DNA of 51,516 bases. Source: an uncultured Clostridia bacterium. Lineage in GTDB: Bacteria; Bacillota; Clostridia; Oscillospirales; Ruminococcaceae. A model generated the notes under the pieces. The model made no database searches, was not told the DNA's origin, and worked only from the letters and a program-made list of their open reading frames with translations. Positions 1-9,176 of the stretch are shown one piece after another; positions within the stretch are counted from its first letter, which is position 1; the number at the start of each line of letters is the position of its first letter. The stretch covers positions 1-51,516 of the forward strand of contig CAMVDP010000014.1 in assembly GCA_947166275.1 (NCBI GenBank). The letters are read 5' to 3'. The position numbers were made by a program, and so were the translations under genes.

Positions 1-6
1 TTTAAT

Positions 7-35
7 ATTCTACCACACTCTTCGTCATTTGTCAA
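7..35 (-). promoter_or_regulatory. Sigma-A promoter reading out of the left edge (P2-like)
   Basis: On the minus strand the -35 is TTGACA (30-35), the spacer is 17 nt and the -10 is TAGAAT (7-12). An A-rich stretch lies just upstream, like an UP element. The transcribed gene would lie left of position 1. Confidence 0.6.
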
Positions 36-109
36 TACCTTTTTTCAAATTTCTTCAATTTTTTTTCAAGGGCTTTTTGACTTACCCGTTGAGCGGTGGA
101 ACTCTGATA

Positions 110-137
110 TTATATCACAGATGTCAGAATTTGTCAA
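110..137 (-). promoter_or_regulatory. Sigma-A promoter reading left (P1-like)
   Basis: On the minus strand the -35 is TTGACA (132-137), the spacer is 16 nt and the -10 is TATAAT (110-115). An A-rich tract precedes it. It shares a 17-bp direct repeat covering the -35 (129-145) with the second promoter (27-43), about 103 bp away. Tandem strong promoters with this spacing are typical of rRNA operons in Firmicutes; that role is an inference. Confidence 0.6.
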
Positions 138-157
138 TACCTTTTCTGAAAATATTT

Positions 158-2332
158 TTATCTGCTTTTCTTTTTAGCCACAACTATTGAAATAACAAGC
201 GTCAGCAGCATAACCACCGCGGTTATTATAAGCTGTCTTTTCAGATTGAAGCTCGCAGCCTCATCTGTCAGCAGGCTCTTTACATTATCAAGAGCCTTTT
301 CGATAGGCAGGTTGTATCCGAGCTCCTTCGCAGATCTCTGCATCTCATCGGTTATAAGCATCGCACCCATTCCCACAGCATCCATTATAACCGACATTAT
401 CCCCGAAACCACAAAACCCTTACCGTCAAAGTAATCGCCGCCGATCCGATAGCCGATGAATACAAACACAGTCGGCAGTAATCCCGCCACAGACATCACA
501 AGAAGCTTGACTTCGGGATCCATTGTCTCCATAAGCCCGAGCAAATATCCAATGCCGCACCACAGCGCACAGCCAATAATACCGAACAGCAGCGAAGCAA
601 TAAACCCGACAAAGGCATGGCTTCCGTCAGAATACGAGCGCACCTTTCTCGCGTTCATATTGATCGGCTTGGAGCGCTTTCCGCCCTTCTCAACGATCTT
701 CTGCGTCGTCGGTCTCGGTCCGATCGAACCGGGAGCCGTGTATGCAGCCTGCTGTCTTGAATAGTCTCTGCTCACACCGCCCATTTCGTCGCCCATTCTC
801 GGGTCGCCGCCCTGGTAGCCTTTTGGTCTGCCGTCAAATCCCATGGGCTCGTCTGCCGTGCTTCCGTAATCATAGCTGCTGTACGCAAAAGCTCTTACCG
901 CCATAGGGTCGCGCGAAGACGACGGCTTATTGTCCGCGAAGTCAGACTTCGGATTGACCATAGGCACGCTGCCGTCGGCTTCAAGCGGAGTCTCCGACGC
1001 ACCGAGCTCTCCGCCCGAAGTATCGGTAGGCTTGTTGAACTCTGTGTCCAGCGCCTGAATCTCTATATCCTCACCGTCATTACTGTCATCATGTATCTCG
1101 GTCACAGCGACCTCTTCGCTCTCGCCGAACTCTTCTATTTCCGGAGTCTCCACCTCAAGATCATCACCGAAACCTGCTCCGATAGCAGTAACTGCAGTCA
1201 CTTCGGTAAGCTCTTCTTCAGCGGGCTTCTTCTCCTCTTCAAGAGCAAGCTCACGAAGATTGGCATTTCCGAACTTCTCCTCATCTATAGGCTCCGGGAC
1301 CGGCACAGGAGCTTCAGAAGGCGCAGGCGTGCTTTCATCGAACATGAATTCCGCAAGCTCATTCTCATTCAGAGCATCATCCTGTACATCTTCAGCAACA
1401 CGCTCAAACTCTACGGAAGCCTCTTCCACGCCTGTCACAGCGTTATCAACATCGGACAGTATAAAATCTCCAAGATCGCTGCTGTCAGCTTCTTCAGCCG
1501 GCTCCTCACGAAGCACAGGCTCCTCCGCCTCCTCGACAGCACTGTCGTTGATCTCATTGAGCATAAACTCGCCTATATCGGCATCATCGTGCTCGGAAGC
1601 CGCTGTCATCGAAGCTTCAGCCGCCTCCTCGTTCGCATTATCATCGGGAAGTTCCGCCATAAGCTCGTCCACCGAGCCCGTCATTTCAGCCGCATTTATC
1701 TCCGCCGCCGCTTCGGAAAGCGCCGAAGCAAGCTCGAATCCGTCATCCGAAGATCCCTCGGCATTTTCGGGCTCTCCATCGTCAGATGCGCCTTCGGATA
1801 TTATAAATTCCTCGATCGGAGCAGCGTAATCCTCCTTGTCAGCGAACATGTCGTCATCGCCCGCGCCGCCGACATCGATCGGCTCGCCCTTGCTGCAATC
1901 CTCACAGTACTGAACAATGGAATTGCCGTCCTTGTATATGCCGAGACAGTCGGTACTGCCGCACGAATAGCAGCAGTTTCTGTACCCCTGCGCATCCAGC
2001 TCATCGGCAAGCTCACTCATAAAGCGGATTATGTTGTTTATGTTCCTGACGGGGTCATTGTATTTCACGAGAGCGATAGCAACGCCTCTTTCAGCGACCC
2101 TGAAATGTTTGATGATATGCGGTTTATCCGCGATCTGCTTTTCAAGATATGCGGTGAGCGCATCGCCGGAGCTTTCACCGGATTTTTTCACCCAGATAAG
2201 ACAGCCGTAGCTCTTGGTACTGTCATTCTCTTTTATAACGACGGAAAGACCGTTTATCCTTCCGAAAAGCGCATCCGCGCTCGCGCTGTAGCCGAGTCCG
2301 GCGGCCACTCCCGTTTCAAGCAATTCTTTCAT
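158..2332 (-). CDS. Hypothetical acidic membrane protein with N-terminal zinc ribbon
   Basis: Not recognised as a named family. From the chosen start (724 aa) it has an N-terminal mixed alpha/beta region of about 115 residues. A cysteine cluster follows (about 120-146, two CxxC-type pairs) that looks like a zinc ribbon. Next come some 400 residues of Glu/Asp/Ala/Ser-rich, probably disordered sequence, then four hydrophobic segments near 573-599, 609-628, 639-661 and 699-719, ending in a Lys-rich tail. An ATG at 2387-2389 in the same frame would be nearly leaderless, because the -10 element ends 6 nt before it. The internal ATG at 2332 has GGAG 5 nt upstream and is preferred. The zinc ribbon and the soluble domain probably face the cytoplasm. 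Function is unknown. Confidence 0.75.
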   Translation of the reverse strand: MKELLETGVAAGLGYSASADALFGRINGLSVVIKENDSTKSYGCLIWVKKSGESSGDALTAYLEKQIADKPHIIKHFRVAERGVAIALVKYNDPVRNINNIIRFMSELADELDAQGYRNCCYSCGSTDCLGIYKDGNSIVQYCEDCSKGEPIDVGGAGDDDMFADKEDYAAPIEEFIISEGASDDGEPENAEGSSDDGFELASALSEAAAEINAAEMTGSVDELMAELPDDNANEEAAEASMTAASEHDDADIGEFMLNEINDSAVEEAEEPVLREEPAEEADSSDLGDFILSDVDNAVTGVEEASVEFERVAEDVQDDALNENELAEFMFDESTPAPSEAPVPVPEPIDEEKFGNANLRELALEEEKKPAEEELTEVTAVTAIGAGFGDDLEVETPEIEEFGESEEVAVTEIHDDSNDGEDIEIQALDTEFNKPTDTSGGELGASETPLEADGSVPMVNPKSDFADNKPSSSRDPMAVRAFAYSSYDYGSTADEPMGFDGRPKGYQGGDPRMGDEMGGVSRDYSRQQAAYTAPGSIGPRPTTQKIVEKGGKRSKPINMNARKVRSYSDGSHAFVGFIASLLFGIIGCALWCGIGYLLGLMETMDPEVKLLVMSVAGLLPTVFVFIGYRIGGDYFDGKGFVVSGIMSVIMDAVGMGAMLITDEMQRSAKELGYNLPIEKALDNVKSLLTDEAASFNLKRQLIITAVVMLLTLVISIVVAKKKSR

Positions 2333-2394
2333 AGCGTCTCCGATCCGAAGATAAGAATACAATGTAAGGTCCGTTCCAAAATCGGACATAAATA

Positions 2395-2423
2395 ATTTTA
2401 CAATATTTTTATAATAATGTCAA
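2395..2423 (-). promoter_or_regulatory. Promoter of the acidic membrane protein
   Basis: Minus strand TTGACA (2418-2423), 17-nt spacer, TAAAAT (2395-2400). The expected start site falls at about 2388, which argues for translation from 2332 with a 55-nt leader. Confidence 0.6.
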
Positions 2424-2431
2424 TAAAAATA

Positions 2432-2460
2432 TTGAAAAATCCGAAAAAATATGCTATAAT
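2432..2460 (+). promoter_or_regulatory. Promoter of the 2514-8481 operon
   Basis: TTGAAA (2432-2437), 17-nt spacer, TATAAT (2455-2460). It is the only clear promoter before seven tightly packed plus-strand genes and is divergent from the promoter at 2395-2423. Confidence 0.75.
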
Positions 2461-2513
2461 TCTATTTATAGTATGCCGAAAGGCGTTAAAAACGTTGAAA
2501 AGGTCATGATAGT

Positions 2514-2984
2514 ATGAGTCACATCATAAAAGCAAGCACATATTTCCCGATAACGCATGAACCGTTCGATATGCCGCTGCCGATAAAGCTCGAACTACAT
2601 CACGCGAACACTCTCATGTGTATTTATTCGATAAAGAGCGACCTTACTGTGGATTATTCCTACAATGCCAATACCGATATACCCATGCTCACACCGACGG
2701 ACAGGTATCTAAAGGTCGACGATGTGTATTACCTGATGCGTACGCGTGTATTCCAGGATATACCGTTCATTGCACCTGCGGAGCTGCAGCGTCTGGGCCT
2801 CACGGCATACAATCCGTACGAGATAATCCTGCGGACCTACGGCATCCTGCCCGGTGACGCATACTGGATCAAGCGTTCGGATGACCCTTCGGGTTTTGAT
2901 GACGCTATCGCCAAATACAATAAGATCATGTTCGGAGTCCAGCCCCCCGGACCCGACAGCGAGATCGAAGACTTTCTGCAGTGA
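2514..2984 (+). CDS. Hypothetical protein, 156 aa
   Basis: No family recognised. The protein is soluble, with no signal peptide or membrane segment, and is rich in Tyr, Pro and Ile. It ends in an acidic tail after a Pro-rich turn. It is the first gene after the 2432-2460 promoter. Its stop codon overlaps a possible GTG start of the next gene, so it belongs to the same operon as the thioesterase. The ribosome binding site is weak. Confidence 0.7.
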   Translation: MSHIIKASTYFPITHEPFDMPLPIKLELHHANTLMCIYSIKSDLTVDYSYNANTDIPMLTPTDRYLKVDDVYYLMRTRVFQDIPFIAPAELQRLGLTAYNPYEIILRTYGILPGDAYWIKRSDDPSGFDDAIAKYNKIMFGVQPPGPDSEIEDFLQ

Positions 2985-2998
2985 ACCGGAGACAGAGT

Positions 2999-3412
2999 AT
3001 GGGAAACACAACATTTGAATACGAAAGAAGACCGTTCTACTACGAGACCGACCAGATGGGCATCGTTCACCATTCCAACTACATACGGTGGTTCGAGGAG
3101 GTGCGCATAGCGTATATGACCGACCGCGGCTATCCGTACTCGCGTATGGAAAGCGAAGGCGTGATGATACCGGTGCTCGGCGTGGAATGCAAATACAAGA
3201 TACCCGTTAAGTACGACCAGCCGGTCATCATACACGGCAGGATAGAGTACTTCGACGGACTTCGGCTGAACGTTTCATACGAGATAACAGACAAGGAGAC
3301 CGGAAAGGTACATGTCACCGGAAGCTCGGAGCACTGCTTCGTGAACTCGAAGACATTCAGACCCGTCAGACTGAACAAGACACACCCGGAAATGGCTGAA
3401 ATATTCATGTGA
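2999..3412 (+). CDS. Acyl-CoA thioesterase, 4HBT/YbgC family
   Basis: A hotdog-fold thioesterase of 137 aa that would hydrolyse short or aromatic acyl-CoA thioesters in the cytoplasm. The N-terminal motif Tyr-x-Thr-Asp-x-Met-Gly-x-Val-His-His-x-Asn-Tyr, with a following Trp-Phe-Glu-Glu, matches the catalytic Asp and the His/Asn of YbgC-type enzymes. A GTG at 2981 overlaps the previous stop, but the ATG at 2999 has GGAG at a good distance and starts directly before the conserved domain. The substrate cannot be read from the sequence. Confidence 0.85.
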   Translation: MGNTTFEYERRPFYYETDQMGIVHHSNYIRWFEEVRIAYMTDRGYPYSRMESEGVMIPVLGVECKYKIPVKYDQPVIIHGRIEYFDGLRLNVSYEITDKETGKVHVTGSSEHCFVNSKTFRPVRLNKTHPEMAEIFM

Positions 3413-3422
3413 GGGCGATAAT

Positions 3423-4799
3423 ATGACAGAATTTGACGTTATCATAATAGGAGCGGGAGCAAGCGGAGTATTCATGGCATACGAGTTCGCAAAGCTCGAC
3501 AAAGGGCTGAAGGTATGTATGATAGACCGCGGCTCACCTATATCCAAGCGTGTTTGCCCTATCGACGGCAAGAAAGTGAAAAGCTGTATACACTGCAAGA
3601 CCTGCGCAATAATGAACGGCTTCGGCGGCGCAGGCGGCATGTCCGACGGCAAGTACAACATCACCAACAGCTTCGGCGGCGACCTGTACACTCATACCGG
3701 GCGCGCGGAAGCGATAGAGCTGATGGAATATGTAGACAAGGTCAATCTTGAAATGGGCGGTGCGGATGCCAAGCTGTACAGCACGGTAAGCACAGACCTG
3801 AAAGCGGAGGCTCTGCGTTACGATCTTCACCTGCTCGATGCCAAAGTGAGACATCTCGGCACCGATCGCAACCGCACGATACTCGGCAACATATACGAAT
3901 ACATCGAAGACAGGATAGATATACGGTTCCACGAGGAAGTACAGACCGTCGAAAAGAACGGCGATATCTTCACCGTCACCACCGACAAAGGCACCTACAC
4001 CTGTAAAAAGGTGGCAGCAGCAGCCGGACGTTCGGGCTCAAAGTGGATGTCTTCACTGTGTGAGAGCTTCGGCATAGAGACCCGCAGCAACCGCGTGGAC
4101 ATCGGTGTGCGCGTTGAACTGCCGGCAGCAGTATTTGAGCACATCACCTCGAAGGTGTACGAGAGCAAGATAGTGTTCCGCACGAAGAAGTACGGCGACC
4201 TCGTCCGCACATTCTGCATGAACCCCTACGGCGAGGTGGTCAACGAGAACACCAACGGCATCATAACCGTCAACGGCCACAGCTACGCAGACCCGGCGCT
4301 GCATACGCAGAACACGAACTTCGCATTGCTGGTATCGAACACGTTCTCAAGCCCGTTCAAGGACAGCAACCTGTACGGCGAGTCGATAGCGAGACTGTCA
4401 AATATGCTCGGCGGCGGAGTGCTGGTACAGCGCTTCGGAGACCTGACCGCGGGCAGACGCACCAACGACCACCGACTCTCTCAAAGCTTTATCGAACCCA
4501 CACTTAAAGCAACTCCCGGCGATCTGAGTCTTGTCATCCCCAAGCGCCAGCTCGACGATATAATCGAGATGATATACGCGCTCGATAAGATAGCGCCCGG
4601 TACCGCAAACTATGACACGCTCCTGTACGGCGTTGAAGTCAAGTTCTACAACTCGAAGGTCACGGTGGACGATAACCTTGAGACCTCGGTCGAAGGACTG
4701 TACGCGCTCGGCGACGGCTCCGGAGTGACCCATTCTCTCTCGCAGGCATCCGCCTCCGGAGTATACGCGGCACGCGTGATAGCCGAACAGTTAAAGTAA
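3423..4799 (+). CDS. FAD-dependent oxidoreductase (COG2509-like)
   Basis: 458 aa with an N-terminal dinucleotide-binding motif GAGASG (about 10-15) followed by an acidic residue of the FAD fold. A cluster of four Cys (about 45, 55, 58, 61) lies just before a Gly-rich stretch, as in the uncharacterised FAD-dependent dehydrogenases of COG2509. A C-terminal ALGDGSG motif fits the second FAD contact. The physiological substrate is unknown. It sits 10 nt after the thioesterase and 15 nt before pyrophosphatase, clearly in the operon. Confidence 0.85.
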   Translation: MTEFDVIIIGAGASGVFMAYEFAKLDKGLKVCMIDRGSPISKRVCPIDGKKVKSCIHCKTCAIMNGFGGAGGMSDGKYNITNSFGGDLYTHTGRAEAIELMEYVDKVNLEMGGADAKLYSTVSTDLKAEALRYDLHLLDAKVRHLGTDRNRTILGNIYEYIEDRIDIRFHEEVQTVEKNGDIFTVTTDKGTYTCKKVAAAAGRSGSKWMSSLCESFGIETRSNRVDIGVRVELPAAVFEHITSKVYESKIVFRTKKYGDLVRTFCMNPYGEVVNENTNGIITVNGHSYADPALHTQNTNFALLVSNTFSSPFKDSNLYGESIARLSNMLGGGVLVQRFGDLTAGRRTNDHRLSQSFIEPTLKATPGDLSLVIPKRQLDDIIEMIYALDKIAPGTANYDTLLYGVEVKFYNSKVTVDDNLETSVEGLYALGDGSGVTHSLSQASASGVYAARVIAEQLK

Positions 4800-4814
4800 G
4801 AAAGGAATAACTAT

Positions 4815-5363
4815 ATGAACGTATGGCATGATATCGACAGCAGCAGAATAGAACCCTACAACTTCCTCGCGGTCATCGAGATACCGAAGGGCAGCAAGAA
4901 AAAGTACGAGCTCGACAAGAAGAGCGGCCTGCTCCTGCTCGACCGGATACTCTACACATCTACCCACTACCCGGCAAATTACGGTTTCATACCGAAGACG
5001 CTGGCTGACGACGGCGACCCGCTCGACGTTCTCGTGCTCTGCAACGAGATAATCGATCCTCTGGTACTGGTACCCTGCTACCCTATCGGCGTCATAAGCA
5101 TGATAGACAACGGCAGGAATGACGAAAAGATAATCGCCATCCCGTTTGAAGACCCGAGCTACAACGCATACAGAAGCATCGAAGCTCTCCCGAAGCACAT
5201 CTTCGAGGAGATGCAGCACTTCTTCCGCGTATACAAGCAGCTTGAGGGCAAGGAAACGGCAGTCAACGAGGTACAAGGTCAGAAGGCTGCCGCAGACATA
5301 ATCCGCCAGTGCATCGACAGCTACAACGAGATATACGGCGACAAAGCGGAACCCGCTGAATAA
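4815..5363 (+). CDS. ppa: Inorganic pyrophosphatase, family I
   Basis: A soluble enzyme that hydrolyses pyrophosphate to two phosphates and so drives biosynthetic reactions. The 182-aa length fits bacterial family I. Visible are the Glu-x-Pro-x-Gly motif near residue 22, the Tyr-Pro-x-Asn-Tyr-Gly-Phe-x-Pro block near 52-60, and the metal-binding DGDPLDVLV signature at about 66-74. The start has an AGGA-type site. The stop overlaps the start of tadA (TAATG), implying translational coupling. Confidence 0.95.
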   Translation: MNVWHDIDSSRIEPYNFLAVIEIPKGSKKKYELDKKSGLLLLDRILYTSTHYPANYGFIPKTLADDGDPLDVLVLCNEIIDPLVLVPCYPIGVISMIDNGRNDEKIIAIPFEDPSYNAYRSIEALPKHIFEEMQHFFRVYKQLEGKETAVNEVQGQKAAADIIRQCIDSYNEIYGDKAEPAE

Positions 5364-5818
5364 TGCTGTTTGACGAGGAAATGATGCTTGCCGCGCTCGC
5401 GGAAGCGAAGCTTGCGGAAGCCGCGGGCGACGTACCCGTGGGCGCGGTCATCACCAACGCGGACGGCGGCATCATAGCACGCGCCCACAACACCCGCGAA
5501 GCCTGCGGCTCACCCACCGGTCACGCGGAGATAAACGCTATAGAGCTTGCCGCGAAAGCGGTCGGCAGCAGACGGCTCTCGGAGTGCACGCTATACGTGA
5601 CTCTTGAGCCATGCCCGATGTGCGCCGGCGCGATCATCAATGCGGGGCTGAAGCGACTCGTGTACGGCGCGTTCGACGAAAACGGCGGAGCCTGCTCATC
5701 GGTCGTGAACCTGTTTGAGTGCGGATTCGCACACACTCCGCTGGTGCGGAGCCGGGTGCTTGAGCAGGAATGCTCGGCGCTAATGACGGATTTCTTCCGT
5801 AGACTCAGAGAAAAGTGA
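5363..5818 (+). CDS. tadA: tRNA-specific adenosine deaminase
   Basis: Converts adenosine to inosine at the wobble position of tRNA-Arg. At 151 aa it has the usual length. The zinc deaminase signature is complete: His54-Ala-Glu56 and Pro-Cys84-Pro-Met-Cys87. The start codon overlaps the ppa stop by one base. It is followed after 22 nt by the flippase gene. Confidence 0.95.
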   Translation: MLFDEEMMLAALAEAKLAEAAGDVPVGAVITNADGGIIARAHNTREACGSPTGHAEINAIELAAKAVGSRRLSECTLYVTLEPCPMCAGAIINAGLKRLVYGAFDENGGACSSVVNLFECGFAHTPLVRSRVLEQECSALMTDFFRRLREK

Positions 5819-5840
5819 CCCCATAGGAGATAAGCGAAAA

Positions 5841-7277
5841 TTGAACAGATACAGAACTCTCGCCGCGAACACGATAATACTCGGGCTCGGGCAGTTCGGC
5901 TCAAAACTGCTCGTCATCGTGATGATGGGGTTTTATCAGTCGGCGCTTGGGAAAACGGGTTACGGTGAGATCAACAACATAATAGACACCGCGACACTGC
6001 TGATGTCTCTGGTGACACTGTCGATAGGCGAATCGATAATCCGCTTCGGCATCGACACCGCGTATGACAATAAGCAGGTGTTCTCGATAGGACTTCGCAT
6101 CACCTTCCTCGGAGTGGCATGCGGAGTTTTATTCGTGCCGCTGATAGGAATGCTGAACGGGCTGTTCAGTAACTCGGTGCTTGAGCTGTTGAGCCGTTAC
6201 GCATGGCTCACAGTGCTGTATGTCACCACCGGCAGCTTCAAGAGCACATGTGCGCTTTTCGTGCGCTCGATAGGTCATGTCAAGCTGTACGCGATAGACG
6301 GCATACTCACAACGGTAATGAACATCATTTTCAACATTGTGCTGCTGTTCACGTTCAACCTCGGCAACCTCGGATACCTTCTGTCCGTCGTGCTCGCAGA
6401 TATCTGCTCGATCATCTTCCTGAGCCTCACGGCAAGGCTCGGACAGTATTTCGTTCTGTTCGGTCACGACCGCGATATGATCCGCACGATGCTGCGTTTC
6501 TGTATCCCGATGATACCTACCTCGATAATGTGGTGGATAATCAATGTTTCGGACAGCTTCATGATATCGGGCATGATAGGCTTTGATGCCAGCGGCGTAT
6601 ACAAGGCGGCATCCCGTTTTCCGAGCATGATATCGATATTCTCCGGCATCTTCTCGCAGGCGTGGAACATGTCCGCGATAACCGAGAACAACTCCCTCAC
6701 GATAGCAAAGTTCTATACGAACGTTTTCGATATATTCCAGTCGACGGTGTACGTTATAGCAGGAGCGCTGCTGCTCGTCATCAAGCCGCTGATCCTGATA
6801 TTCTGCGACGAGGCGTTCTATGAAGCATACACGGTAACGCCGTTCATCATAATGTCGGTGGTATACACCTGCTTCTCGACGTTCATGGGAAGCGTTTACG
6901 TCGCGTCAAAGAAGACTGTACGATCACTCGTCACCGCAGCGGTCGGAGCCGGGGTAAACATCATCCTGAACATTGTGATGATACAGCTCTGGGGCGTGCT
7001 CGGAGCAACGCTCGCAAGCTTCCTGAGCTTCGTGATAATATTCATCGTACGCGCAATAGATACGCATAAGATAGTATATATGGATCTGCGGCTCAGGAAA
7101 ATGACAATAAACGTGTCGCTGCTTCTCGCAATGGGAACGGTGGTATTTTTAGTCAAGGACAACAATGTGATGTATTACGGTATACTCTCAGCACTATTCG
7201 CAGCGGCAGTACTTCTGAATTTCAAAGCGGGAGTCCGCGCTGTGAAAATGCTGCTGAAAAAGGAGATCGCGGAATAA
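5841..7277 (+). CDS. Polysaccharide/lipid flippase of the MOP superfamily
   Basis: 478 aa with about 12-14 hydrophobic segments over its whole length, starting with a short amphipathic N-terminus. It resembles Wzx/RfbX-like or spore-envelope (SpoVB-like) flippases, which move lipid-linked sugars across the membrane. The start is TTG at 5841, supported by AGGAGA ten bases upstream; no ATG lies near the conserved N-terminus. The cargo cannot be told from the context, because neighbours are housekeeping genes. Confidence 0.8.
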   Translation: MNRYRTLAANTIILGLGQFGSKLLVIVMMGFYQSALGKTGYGEINNIIDTATLLMSLVTLSIGESIIRFGIDTAYDNKQVFSIGLRITFLGVACGVLFVPLIGMLNGLFSNSVLELLSRYAWLTVLYVTTGSFKSTCALFVRSIGHVKLYAIDGILTTVMNIIFNIVLLFTFNLGNLGYLLSVVLADICSIIFLSLTARLGQYFVLFGHDRDMIRTMLRFCIPMIPTSIMWWIINVSDSFMISGMIGFDASGVYKAASRFPSMISIFSGIFSQAWNMSAITENNSLTIAKFYTNVFDIFQSTVYVIAGALLLVIKPLILIFCDEAFYEAYTVTPFIIMSVVYTCFSTFMGSVYVASKKTVRSLVTAAVGAGVNIILNIVMIQLWGVLGATLASFLSFVIIFIVRAIDTHKIVYMDLRLRKMTINVSLLLAMGTVVFLVKDNNVMYYGILSALFAAAVLLNFKAGVRAVKMLLKKEIAE

Positions 7278-7302
7278 CATTCAGGGGAGAGGAAGTCAAC
7301 GC

Positions 7303-8481
7303 ATGGAAAAGTACTATATATGGCTGCTGCTTGCTTTCGGCGAGAGCGAGCCGAAAACATCGGAGCTTCTGAAGCGCTTCGGCACCGCCGAAAAAGCTTA
7401 TAACGCATTCTGCAAGAACGTGGCGCTTGTAGGTCCGGAGCTTACGGCGAAAGCGGCATCCGTAAGCATCGAAAAGGCCGCGAAGGCTTATGAAAGCATA
7501 CTCGCGGACGGATATGGCATGATAACGTGGGAGTCTCCCAATTACCCCGAGCACCTGCGCAGACTGGCCGACCCGCCATGTGCGCTGTTTACGCTCGGAG
7601 ACGCAAGTCTGCTGCGCAAGAAGCTGATAACCGTTGTCGGAGCCCGCGCCATCACTCCGCAGACCTCTGCTGCGATACCGCAGATCATCACGCAGTTCGG
7701 GAACGAGTACGCGATAGTAAGCTCTCTGTCTGAGGGCTGTGACCAGCTCACCTGCCTGAACGCCCTGCATTCTGGCGTCTCGTTCATCGAGATCCTGCCA
7801 TGCGGTCTCGCACAGACATACCCGACGGGAAGCCGCACTCTGCGCAGATTTCTGCTGACGAACGGCGGGCTGCTGATATCGGAGTTCCTGCCGAAAACGA
7901 AGCCCAACCCCGGAAGCTTCCTGCGGCGCTCCCGCATCATAGGCGGCATATCCCGCGTGACTCTGGTATTGCAGGCGGGCGAGAAAAGCGGCTCACTGGC
8001 AACTGCCGAGTTCTCGGAAGCACCGTTGTTCCTGCCGCCGTTTGACTGCACGAGATCCGAATATAAGGGCGCGATAAACGCCATGCGCGACGGTGCCAAG
8101 CCATACCTCGGACATTACAGCATAGAGAAGGCGTTCGCACGCATTGAGACCAATGAGCGCGCTGCCGCCGAGAACATACAGAAGCAGAAATTCCGCAAAA
8201 AGCCGACAAAAGAAAAGCCTGCACAGCCCGCGGAAACAAAAAAGACCACCGCTCCGAAGAAGCAGGTGATCCTGAACAAGCCGCTGATACCGCTCGACTC
8301 GCTGGAAGGCGAGCGCGCAGTGCTGTACAAGCTTATACTCGGCAGCGCGGAGCCGATAGGTCTCGAAGAGATCATAGCCAAAACGGAGATCCCGCCGGCA
8401 AAGCTGTCGGAGCTGCTGCTCGATATGGAGATAGACGGCGTGATAACCGCTGTGGGCACACGCTACGTTGCCGCGTCATAA
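7303..8481 (+). CDS. dprA: DNA-processing protein DprA (divergent)
   Basis: Loads RecA on incoming single-stranded DNA during transformation. The 392-aa protein has an N-terminal helical region and a Rossmann-like DprA/Smf core. The core shows GAR near the start of the fold, a Ser-Glu-Gly-Cys-Asp block, LPCGL, a Tyr-Pro pair, a Ser-Glu-Phe-x-Pro block, an Arg-Arg-Ser-Arg-Ile-Ile block and a Ser-Gly-Ser-x-x-Thr-Ala block. A basic, Lys/Pro-rich linker then leads to a C-terminal winged helix (about 335-390). Several positions differ from the common consensus, for example Ser-Glu-Gly-Cys-Asp for Gly-x-Ala-x-Gly-Ile-Asp. It is the last gene of the operon and its end overlaps the converging ybaK gene by 6 bp. 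Confidence 0.85.
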   Translation: MEKYYIWLLLAFGESEPKTSELLKRFGTAEKAYNAFCKNVALVGPELTAKAASVSIEKAAKAYESILADGYGMITWESPNYPEHLRRLADPPCALFTLGDASLLRKKLITVVGARAITPQTSAAIPQIITQFGNEYAIVSSLSEGCDQLTCLNALHSGVSFIEILPCGLAQTYPTGSRTLRRFLLTNGGLLISEFLPKTKPNPGSFLRRSRIIGGISRVTLVLQAGEKSGSLATAEFSEAPLFLPPFDCTRSEYKGAINAMRDGAKPYLGHYSIEKAFARIETNERAAAENIQKQKFRKKPTKEKPAQPAETKKTTAPKKQVILNKPLIPLDSLEGERAVLYKLILGSAEPIGLEEIIAKTEIPPAKLSELLLDMEIDGVITAVGTRYVAAS

Positions 8482-8952
8482 CAGGATATCATCGAATTTC
8501 CCTCGCACCGCGCTTACGAGCGCAGCCGGTGACAGTCTGATCTGAAGCCCCACTCTGCCTCCGCTGATGTAAAACTGCAGAAGCTGCTCCGCGGAGTTGT
8601 GTATAACAGTCATGAACTGCTTTTTCATGCCGATGGGAGTGCAGCCGCCGCGGACGTAACCTGTAACAGCAGTGAGGTCCTTGACATGGAGCAGCTCCAC
8701 GGACTTTTCTCCCACACTCTTTGCAGCCTTCTTGAGATCGAGCTCCTTGTCCACCGGGATAAGGAAGCAATAGTACGCGCCGGTCTTCCCGTGAGCGACG
8801 AGGGTCTTGAATGTCTCATCGAGCGGCTGACCGAGTTTCGTCGCGGTGGTTATACCGTCAACGAACTCATCGCATTCATACGAGCGCTCCTCGTAAGATA
8901 TCTTATTCTTTTCAAGAAAACGCATTGCGTTTGTTTTTGCTTCCTTTGCCAT
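8476..8952 (-). CDS. ybaK: Cys-tRNA(Pro)/Cys-tRNA(Cys) deacylase YbaK/EbsC
   Basis: Trans-editing enzyme that removes mischarged amino acids from tRNA-Pro. It is 158 aa from the chosen start. The YbaK fold is shown by the basic KxAKSVGEKSVE helix and the GGCTPIGMKK loop typical of the family. An in-frame ATG lies 8 codons upstream (8976), but the ATG at 8952 has GGAGG seven bases before it and matches the usual N-terminus. A promoter is at 9019-9047. Confidence 0.9.
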   Translation of the reverse strand: MAKEAKTNAMRFLEKNKISYEERSYECDEFVDGITTATKLGQPLDETFKTLVAHGKTGAYYCFLIPVDKELDLKKAAKSVGEKSVELLHVKDLTAVTGYVRGGCTPIGMKKQFMTVIHNSAEQLLQFYISGGRVGLQIRLSPAALVSAVRGKFDDILL

Positions 8953-9018
8953 TACGTGACCTCCGAGCGTACTCATTTTATGTCATAATTACCAAATATA
9001 CCACAGCTTTTCCTATAA

Positions 9019-9047
9019 AGTATATCATATTCCGAAAGCAAATTCAA
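9019..9047 (-). promoter_or_regulatory. Promoter of ybaK
   Basis: Minus strand TTGAAT (9042-9047), 17-nt spacer, TATACT (9019-9024). It is about 65 bp before the ybaK start. Confidence 0.6.
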
Positions 9048-9176
9048 CCGTATTTGTAAAATCCCTTTGTGCAATAATCAGGAACGCCTTTCTGTAAAGG
9101 CAAAGCTTCCGTTGTTCACTTTACAACGCGGTGCTGAAATGATGTTAAAATTTTTATGATTTTTGTCAAAACGCTC

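Noticed and set aside
1091-2395. Long plus-strand open frame opposite the acidic membrane protein
   Set aside because: No ribosome site or promoter; Ser/Arg/Leu-rich composition is the mirror of the acidic repeats.
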